Source: Lucinisca nassula (Eukaryota > Mollusca > Bivalvia > Lucinida > Lucinidae). From it: a DNA stretch of 64,000 bases. Each line of letters begins with the position of its first letter. The first letter of the stretch is position 1. The notes under the pieces are model-generated. The model was not told the DNA's origin and searched no databases. It worked only from the letters and a program-made list of their open reading frames with translations. Location of the stretch: the NCBI GenBank assembly GCA_963580285.1, contig OY757015.1, positions 129,052,188 to 129,116,187 of the forward strand. Reading direction: 5' to 3'. Positions 57,087 to 64,000 of the stretch are shown here, piece by piece. The translations under genes were made by a program, and so were the position numbers.

Positions 57087-57298
57087 CGCCTCCTTGGCCT
57101 AGTGGATAAGAGCGCTGACTCTTAATCATTAGGTCTCTCAATGCAGTTGGTTCGAGCTTGGATTGGGTCACGTGAGACGCCAAGTTCTGCAATGGAAGGT
57201 CAGGTGGTTTTTCTCTGGGAACTCCGATTTTCACCTTCCTCTGATTAACCATTGACTTGATATGAGTGAAATAATCTTGAAAGGGCCATAAAACTAGC
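57087..57298 (+). mobile_element. tRNA-headed SINE (type S3), second copy
   Basis: Same head and body as 28703-28926: TTGGCCTAGTGGATAAGAGC, B box TGGTTCGAGCTT, GTGAAATAATCTTGAAAGGG. Target-site duplication not evident. Confidence 0.8.
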
Positions 57299-57403
57299 CC
57301 CCACCACCCCCACCCCCTAAAAATATGAGGAATCAAATGAGAAAAGGGCCCTTGGGCATTCTCCATTTTATGTATTCAAATGCAGATGCACAACCAATGA
57401 ACC

Positions 57404-57655
57404 AGGCCCCTGCCCATTGGGGCTTGGAGAAATAGATGGACTGTATGGTGCTTCCCCACAGAGCTGAAAGCGACAGGACTTGAGGACTGGTAAACCAACC
57501 ATGAAAAGCCTGCCCAGGAAAAGTGATGCGAGTCGGACAGCTCCTTAAACCCTAGCGGTTTCTTTGGGCAGTAGTTCTTGAGATGTCATTTCATGTCAAT
57601 TTTGGGTAGAAGTCCCAAAAAATCAGAAGCAGTGTCTCCAATATGACGTAAATAA
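57404..57655 (+). mobile_element. SINE K, diverged
   Basis: GCCCCTGCCCATTGGGGCTTG at the start, then recognisable K sequence with many changes, ending near ATGACGTAAATAAAACAAAC. Older than the other copies. Confidence 0.65.
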
Positions 57656-58194
57656 AACAAACAATCATTGAACACTCTGTTAAGTCATTGTTTTTTGTTG
57701 TTGTTTTTTTTTTCTTCATTTCACCAACAAAAAATTGCAGCTGGTCGATATCTAATTTTCTCTGGCTTTACTTATGAATTTCTAGCTATGTTTTTAAATA
57801 TTAGGCGCTACTAATATGCTAAGCTATAGAAATAGACTGTGTAGAAGTGTTTTTATTGCTGTTGTTGATGTTTCAATTTTTGTGAATTTGCTATGTGTGC
57901 TTTGAAGTTCACTGCTTGTGTGTTCACATGTGTGAGTTAGTTAGATGAGGAGTGTAATAGCCTTTAGTAATTTACTAATTAATAAATTGATGATTACTCA
58001 TTTAACCTTTTCTTACCTGGAAACCCGTAAAAGGGACAGGGGCAGACAGTATAGATCCTGATCAGATGCCGCATCATGCAGCATCTCATCAGGTTCTACA
58101 CTGTTTGCTAATAGTATTTTCCATCAAAAAGAGAATAAAAACAAGAGAAAATTATTTAAAAACTGTCATGACAAAAAAAACTTGTCCAATATAT
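57656..58194. other. Intron with one palindrome
   Basis: 58047-58111 is a GCAGACAGTATAGATCCTGA...CAGGTTCTACACTGTTTGC palindrome; the rest is AT-rich and unassigned. Confidence 0.45.
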
Positions 58195-58520
58195 AACAAT
58201 GAAAGGGACGGCCCCCGCCCATCGGGGCTTGAAGAAATAAATGGGCTGCATGATGCTTCCCAGAGCTGAAACCAACCCGCACACGAGTACTGGTAAACCG
58301 CTTAGATGATCTAAGCCTGCTCAGGCAAAGCGGTGCGTGTCAGCCCTTCCATGCTAATAAACCCTAGTTGTTTCATTGGGGGCAGGGCTTGAGATGTCAT
58401 TTCATCTCAAGTTCGGGTAAAAGTCCCACAAAAAGTGAAGCAACGTCTCCAAAATGACCTTTACAGTGTTGATGGGGATTTTAAACCTCAAATCAAACGA
58501 ACAAACAAAACAATGAAAGG
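58195..58520 (+). mobile_element. SINE K with 12-bp target-site duplication
   Basis: Body 58207-58508 with CCCCCGCCCATCGGGGCTTG and an AAATCAAACGAACAAAC tail. Flanked by an exact AACAATGAAAGG at 58195-58206 and 58509-58520. Confidence 0.85.
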
Positions 58521-59545
58521 ATCCACCAGTGTTCAATGGGTCAAGGCAAATGAGTATATATTTTAATCAAGTATCATTTTCCATGAGTGATTAAGCTTTT
58601 TTCTCTTATATCAAGCTCTTTATATCTATGATCTATAACCATCAAGAGTAGTCTGTTTAAGGTTTGCAATAATTTGCTTAACTGTATCCTGCTGAACACG
58701 ACAACCCATATTTTTGCAAACATAGAAAGCCGTCGATCAGGATCTCCACTATTTTTCATTCAGTTTGTGAAATGCACAAATATATTATATCAAATAATTG
58801 GATTGGTCGAAAGTCAGAAATGGGTGTGGCTAATTCATTCAGCAGGATTAGGGTTAAGCATTTCTGTTCTTACAGTCAGGCGTTTTACTGGAGTATGACA
58901 AGTTTTTAGGTGTGCTAGAATCTGGTGTAATTTTGGTGCCAAAAAGTACAAGCATTGTTCGTGTTGTTTAGTGTAAACATGTATAACTTAACAATCTCAT
59001 CAGTGATGGCAGTGCTAAATGTTTTTAAAAGTGCTCAATCTACTATACTGTTATTTTTGCTGAAAAGGTATGAGTAGCTTTTGCATTTTTATCAGCAAAA
59101 TATTAGAATGAAGTACCACCTGTATTAACCATGTCAAGCACCCAGGCTAGGAGATTATCAAAATGATCTTGCTTGAGACAGATGCTTGCATTTTACTGTT
59201 GAGTTGAAGCATTTGCCTTTTTTCAGAAACAGAATGTACCATAATGATCCTAATTATTGGGACAGATAGGCCTAAGCAAACAGTGCAGACCCAGATCAGA
59301 CTGCAGTCTGATCAGGGTCTACACTGTTTGCTATTCCATCTGCACATTTTGGACTCCTTGGTTGATCGTAAAACTAAGGAGAATTACTGCAAATCCTCAA
59401 AATGTTTGACTTTTTAGCATTACGCAAACACGCCTATAAAATAGCATTACGCAAACATGCCTTTACAAATACATTGCCACCTTTATCGCCGAAAATATGA
59501 AAATTTTATGATGAAAAATTGTGATATTTTTCTTATTTCTGCTCA
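58521..59545. other. Intron with fragments
   Basis: A family O fragment (about 59040-59110) and a palindrome at 59275-59333 (AGCAAACAGTGCAGACCC with ATCAGACTGCAGTCTGAT). No gene. Confidence 0.45.
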
Positions 59546-59650
59546 AAATATAGATTGTGGGCACTCGTTAGAACCGCCTCAACGTTAGAACCGCCTCAAC
59601 GTTAGAACCGCCTCAACGAGGCGGTTCTAACGAGTACCCACAAACTATAT
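59546..59650. repeat. GGCGGTTCTAA palindrome with a triplicated left arm
   Basis: The 17-bp unit CGTTAGAACCGCCTCAA is present three times in the left arm and once (inverted) in the right arm, GAGGCGGTTCTAACGAG. Confidence 0.8.
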
Positions 59651-59868
59651 TTTAGAGCAGAAATAAGAAAAATAAGGTATACCCCCTGCAACCCCAGTTT
59701 TACTATATAAAAGTGGGGTTCAATGGGGTCAAAATTATATAGGCGTGTTTTCCTGATGGGATTTTTATGGTGCACTTGCTTTAAACAGGTTGCTTGCTTA
59801 ATATAGAGGTAGCCACTAAGACTGGCTTTGCTGTATTTAGCATAATATATGATAAAAGTTTCAACATA

Positions 59869-60215
59869 CAGTAGAACTTCGATGGCTCGAACACCGATAT
59901 TTCGTTTACCATGGATGAGTCGAACACATTCTTGAGCCCCTAGCGAAAATCTTCTACATAAGAAATAGTGGGGGATAATTAAGGAGGTTTTAGTATTTTA
60001 TCTTGCAAATGTATGCTGTGTGTACTCATTAGAATCGCCTCAATGAGGCGATTCTAATGAGTACACACAGCATACATATTCATTATAGAACACCGAAAAG
60101 ATGTCAAAATGTATCTCGTTATGCCTCCTGACAGTAACCTCAGTGGCTCGAACTACCCCTGTCTCGAACAGATTTTGGAGGTCCCAAAGGTGTTCGAGCC
60201 ATTGAAGTTTGACAG
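59869..60215 (+). mobile_element. TA-flanked MITE, family N, copy 2
   Basis: CAGTAGAACTTCGATGGCTC to GCCATTGAAGTTTGACAG, TA on both sides, with a perfect central palindrome GTATGCTGTGTGTACTCATT... and its complement. Opposite orientation to copy 1 but closely similar. Confidence 0.85.
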
Positions 60216-60227
60216 TAATGTTGGCAG

Positions 60228-60445
60228 CCATATTTACCCTAAGTATTCGGACAGCTCAACTCCTTACCATACATGTTCTAAAATTTGAACAAGTACAATA
60301 CACGACCTGCTATGGTGTCTAAAGATAGCTAGATGACAGGCAAACAGTGTAGGCCCTGATGAGATGCCACAGAATGTGGCATCTCATCTGGGTCTACACT
60401 GTTTGCTCAGGCCTGTCTGTCGGAATACATAAGGTGAATACGGTA
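60228..60445. mobile_element. MITE with GTATTTACC-type ends around the GCAAACAGTG palindrome
   Basis: ATATTTACCCTAAGTATTCG at the left, CGGAATACATAAGGTGAATA at the right, and the palindrome GCAAACAGTGTAGGCCCTGA near 60341 in between. A relative is at about 56218-56430. Confidence 0.7.
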
Positions 60446-60450
60446 ATGAC

Positions 60451-60678
60451 TTAACCCTTTTTGTAGTGGAAACCCCAAAACGGGTAGTTGGCAAACAGTG
60501 CAGGCCCAGATCAGATCCCGCAGATTGCGGCATCTGATCAGGGCCTACACTGTTTGCAAATTGTTCAGCCAACTTCCAAACAAATTTTGAAGAAAAGGCG
60601 ACCTGACATCCCTTAATTTTGAAATGGACTCCTGCTATATATAAGGAAGAAGGTTCAATTTGGTACAAAAAGGGTTAA
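60451..60678 (-). mobile_element. Family P MITE with TTAA at both ends
   Basis: TTAACCCTTTTTGTAGTGG at the left and TTGGTACAAAAAGGGTTAA at the right; palindrome GCAAACAGTGCAGGCCCAGA to GGGCCTACACTGTTTGC. Ends 42 bp before the last exon. Confidence 0.85.
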
Positions 60679-60720
60679 TTTGTTTTGAACAACTTGACTG
60701 AGGTCTTTGCTCTCTTACAG

Positions 60721-60922
60721 CATCAGGAGTCGACCGTGTCTCAGATATCGGGGTTTTCAGTGGCTGATGTGGCAATGAAGAAGAGAAACAAGACAGGAGG
60801 AGAATCTGTGACCATGATGCACTCCTCATTTGACCTCGCAAACACCCTCACGAAAAATGATTACTTCAGCGACATCAACCCTAGAACTATGAGAAGATTC
60901 ATGAACATTGTTGCTGTCACAG
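60721..60922 (+). CDS. kidins220: KIDINS220 exon: region after the KAP NTPase
   Basis: A 202-bp exon, phase 0 in and phase 1 out, acceptor tgctctcttacag ending at 60720, donor GTATTT at 60923. It encodes a variable serine-rich lead (HQESTVSQISGFSVADVAM, basic KKRNK), then the conserved block SFDLANTLTKNDYFSDINPR and TMRRFMNIVAVTG. The block after the NTPase core (FSDI.P.TMRR..NIV.VTG) is a KIDINS220 hallmark. Phase 0 matches the previous exon, although a small extra phase-0 exon hidden in the 22-kb intron before it cannot be excluded. Continuation of the gene lies beyond the window. A TTAA-flanked MITE ends 42 bp upstream of this exon. Confidence 0.93.
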
Positions 60923-60974
60923 GTATTTATACAGTATCTCATAATTATTACAGCATGGAAATGATAACAATTCT

Positions 60975-61046
60975 CATCTATGGTGGGATTCGAACCCTTG
61001 CCTTTCAGATGAAAATCCAATGCTCTAAAAGTGGGCCAAAGATTTG
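60975..61046 (-). repeat. tRNA-derived sequence (SINE head or tRNA pseudogene)
   Basis: Minus strand: TTAGAGCATTGGATTTTCAT, CTGAAAGGCAAGGGTTCGAA, TCCCACCATAG. B box and anticodon arm are good, but the D arm is degenerate and no full cloverleaf closes, so a functional tRNA gene is not claimed. Confidence 0.5.
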
Positions 61047-61261
61047 ATTCCCTGATGCAGTTGTCAGATATTGGTTACAGGCCTATAATGCATAATCTAC
61101 CAAGATAAGTGATTGCAGATAGCAGTTGCGAGAAGCAACTTTTACTGCTCAAAGAAGTCATTGTCATGTATGATGACAGGAAGTCATTTTTGGCAGAGTA
61201 AAATGCAATCCTGGATGAGCCCTGTTTTTATGGCATAAGTCATAAACAAGGAAAGAAGCAT

Positions 61262-61345
61262 AGCTAAAAAAGGCAATTTGCCCCGGTGAAATTTGAACCT
61301 GGGCCACTTTCCAGTGCTTCAACTACTGAGCGAAAGTGTTGATTC
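61262..61345 (-). repeat. Second tRNA-derived sequence of the same type
   Basis: Minus strand: CGCTCAGTAGTTGAAGC (A-box-like) and GCCCAGGTTCAAATTTCACC (B-box-like). The sequence 5' to it resembles that beside 60975-61046. Confidence 0.45.
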
Positions 61346-62183
61346 CGTGACGCATTTGTCAGCAAAAATATAAGTACCGTCAAACAGTAATAGCTCATTT
61401 ACCATGGCTGTTCCAAACTTGTTCTTGAGATCCTTGGAAGATTTTCCATAACTGTAAATAGTAATATGTTTGGCATAATTTATGAAGAATTTTCTAATAT
61501 CAGCTGGAAAATGTATGTTGCTTATACTCATTAGAGACTCGTCAATGAGGTAAACCTGATGACTATACACGGCATTTCCATATTTTAAAGAAAAATTTTA
61601 AAGATGTCTCTTTTATTACCTCAGATGACCTGGCACTACTGATTTACCCTTATTGTCCCAAACTCTTGAACTACCCCTGTCTCACTTTTTCATCGTCCCA
61701 AATGTCTTTGAGCGATTGAAGTTTGGCCATATTTACTTTTCTAAAATTCTCAAAGTTGTGTGTTTAACTATGTATTAAAATTTTTCTAAAACTTGAAGAT
61801 TGTTCCGTAATGTTCAAAACAAGCTTTCATACTGCTAGTTAATTCATAGTTTTTGGTTCACAGTCAAACTTCAGGGCCTCAAACATATTTGGGACTGTTA
61901 CAGTTTGTACCAGATGGGGAAGTTTGAGCTTCTGAGGGTGAACCGTAGCCCCAGGTCTCTGGGCATGATGGGGATTGCTTAGCAACATCTTTTCAATCTT
62001 CTTTAAAATTAAGGTAGGTTGTTTGTACTTATTGCCTCATGTTCAAGAGTAAATAAGAAATATCTCCACTATTGTTTATTTTTGATATATATTGATATAT
62101 GCAGTTGTGGGAAAATTTCCCTAGGGCCAGAAGAACAAGTTTAAATTAGCCATGGTATGCAAGACATCAGTGCTCGATTGATT
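61346..62183. other. Intron, degenerate MITE only
   Basis: A decayed relative of family N is recognisable around 61375-61735 (AATGTATGTTGCTTATACTC, AACTACCCCTGTCTC). No gene. Confidence 0.4.
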
Positions 62184-62637
62184 ATGTCTCCCCCGAAAAC
62201 AAATTTTTCAGATAGACATATTGTTTTGCCCCCGGGCGTCTGTCCGTCCGTCTGTCCATCTGTCCGTCTGTCACACATTCGTGTCCGCTCTGTAACTTGA
62301 AAACTGTTAGAGCTATCTTCACGAAACTTCGTATAAATATTAATCAGCATTAGACGACGTGCAGTGCACAAGAACTATAACTCTCGCATTTATACTTTTT
62401 GAATTATCTCCCTTAGAAGTTTGTTGGTAAGTATATATGTATGGGCAAATCGTGTCCGGTCAATAACTTTCTTATTTTTTGATGGATTATAAAATTACTT
62501 GGCAGAAATATTAACAACCATAAGACGATGTGTGGTTCGCATGAGGCAGGTCGGTACCACAAAGGTCAAGGTCATACTTAAAGGTCAAAGGTCAAAAAAG
62601 GGGCCTTTTTTTCGTATTTGGTCAATAACTTTCTTAT

Positions 62638-63032
62638 AATAGCCCCGGCATACGAAGTATGCAATGGGGGTATATAGTTTTTGTCTTTTCCGTCTGTGTG
62701 TCTGTCTGTGTGTCCGTAAACAATTATTTTGTGTCAAAGATATCACAGGAACTGCTTCACATAGAAACTTGAAATTTTGCACACATGATCAGTATGACTA
62801 CTTGTATTGTGGGAAAGAAAATAAGGGCCAAGGGGTCAGGCCTTTTAGAGTTATTTCCCTTTGTAGTTCTTGCTGTTTAATAGTGTATATTTTTATTTTG
62901 TGTCAAAGATTTCTCAATAACTACTGTACATAGAAACTTGAAATTTTGCAAACATGATCAGTATGACTAGTTTCAGTTGAGGTGATGGCACTGGCCGGGG
63001 GTATACGTGCCCCACTGGGCACTTTTGTCTAG
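62638..63032 (+). mobile_element. Helentron-like family E element nested in family C
   Basis: Starts AATAGCCCCGGC with palindrome GCATACGAAGTATGC; a GTCTGTGTGTCTGTC tract; two copies of the GTGTCAAAGAT.TC module with ACATAGAAACTTGAAATTTT; the internal inverted copy GCCGGGGGTAT; hairpin GTGCCC-CACT-GGGCAC; GTCTAG|T. It splits TTTCTTAT|TTTGAGATGG of the host monomer. Confidence 0.85.
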
Positions 63033-63671
63033 TTTTGAGATGGATTTTAAAATTACTTGTCATAATTATTAACAACCATAAGACGATGTGTGGTGCGTAT
63101 GAGGCAGGTCGGTACCTCAAAGGTCAAGGTCATACTTAGAGGTCAAAGGTCAAAAAGGGGGCCTTTTTTTGTATTTGGTCAAAAACTTTCTTATTTTGAG
63201 ATGGATTTTGAAATCACTTGGCATAAATGTTAACCAATATAATGCGATGTGTTGCGTGCATGACCCAGGTTGGTACCTCAAAGGTCAAGGTCATACTTAG
63301 AGGTCAAAGGTAAAAAAGGGGCCTTTTTCGGGTTTTGTCAATAACTTGCTTATTTTTAAATAGAATTTGAAGTTACTTGGCAAACATGTTAACTATCATG
63401 GGACGATGTGTTGCATGCATGATTCAGTTTGGTCCTAAAATGTCAAGGTCATACATAGAGGTCAAAGGTAAAAAAAGGGCCTTTTTTCGTGTTTAGTCAA
63501 TAACTTTCTTAATTTTAGATGGATTTTGAAATTGCTAGGCAGAAATGTTAACCACCATGAGATGATGTGTTGTATGCATGACCCAGTTTGGTACCTGAAA
63601 GGTCAAGGTCATACATAGAGGTTAAAGGTAAAAAATAGCCCTTTTTGTGTTCTGTCAATAACTTTCATATT

Positions 63672-64000
63672 ATGCCCCCAACTTTGAAAAAGTTGGAGGG
63701 GCATATTGGTTCTAGTTCGTTCGTCCGTTCGTCCGTCCGTTATGCTTTTGATGCATAGCATAACTAAAGAACCGTGTATGCTAGGGTTTTGAAATTTCAT
63801 ATATGGATTCCTAATGGAAAATTAGCTGATGCGTATTTTATTTTCTTGTCCGGATTATGCCCCCTTCAAGAGTTATTGCCCCTTGAAATGTTTTTAATAA
63901 AATCTTGTCAGCAAGATATCTCAAAAACTATTGGAGCTAGAGCCTTGAAAGTTGGTGAATATATAGGTGGTGATGAGTAGATGAACTGATTAACTTTTGA
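63672..64000 (+). mobile_element. Family D element, 5' part
   Basis: ATGCCCCCAACTTTG start, GTTCGTCCGTCCG tract, first 331-bp monomer (GATGCATAGCATAACTAAAG), cut by the window edge. Confidence 0.8.

Larger units (their letters stand above)
62184..64000 (+). mobile_element. Helentron-like family C element, runs off the window
   Basis: Starts ATGTCTCCCCCGAAAAC after ATT, with the GTCCGTCCGTCTGTCC tract, the ACTTGAAAACTGTTAGAGC module and ~162-bp monomers. It is interrupted by family E (62638-63032) and, at 63672, by family D at the same position as in the copy at 16191. Confidence 0.85.

Overview
The window is a eukaryotic, AT-rich, very repeat-rich piece of animal DNA carrying one recognisable host gene. 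Eight exons on the + strand, in consistent splice phase, encode an internal part of KIDINS220/ARMS (kinase D-interacting substrate of 220 kDa). They cover the last two ankyrin repeats, the KAP P-loop NTPase domain with Walker A and Walker B and its inserted membrane segments, and the start of the region that follows the NTPase domain. The earlier ankyrin exons and the C-terminal exons lie outside the window. Coding sequence is 1,837 bp (about 3%); the rest is intron. The protein is clearly metazoan. The repeat landscape (elements with internal ~165-bp tandem monomers, tRNA-derived SINEs, many palindromic MITEs) suggests a mollusc, most likely a bivalve; this is an inference.

Layout. 1-4433: upstream intron (tandem-repeat element, SINE). 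Exons at 4434-4532 and 8687-8864 (ankyrin), 12382-12543 (Walker A), 15451-15630 (membrane hairpin), 20231-20387, 26809-26957, 37805-38514 (second membrane pair, Walker B) and 60721-60922. Introns run from 2.9 to 22.2 kb and hold: Helentron-like elements with asymmetric inverted repeats, a 3' hairpin and T^T insertion, several of them nested; a broken PIF/Harbinger transposon (13246-14886); a decayed Tc1-like transposon (29593-31159); at least four SINE types, several with exact target-site duplications; TTAA- and TA-flanked MITEs; and a 2.9-kb foldback element (48530-51386).

Most notable: (1) two hammerhead ribozyme motifs on the - strand (39966-40011, 51121-51168), the first inside a 261-bp unit bounded by 17-bp direct repeats, as expected of a retrozyme- or Penelope-related insertion; (2) a set of otherwise different repeat families sharing one modular architecture, with insertion sites proven by undisturbed paralogous copies in the window; (3) arrays of perfect nuclear-receptor-type DR1 sites carried by one of these families.
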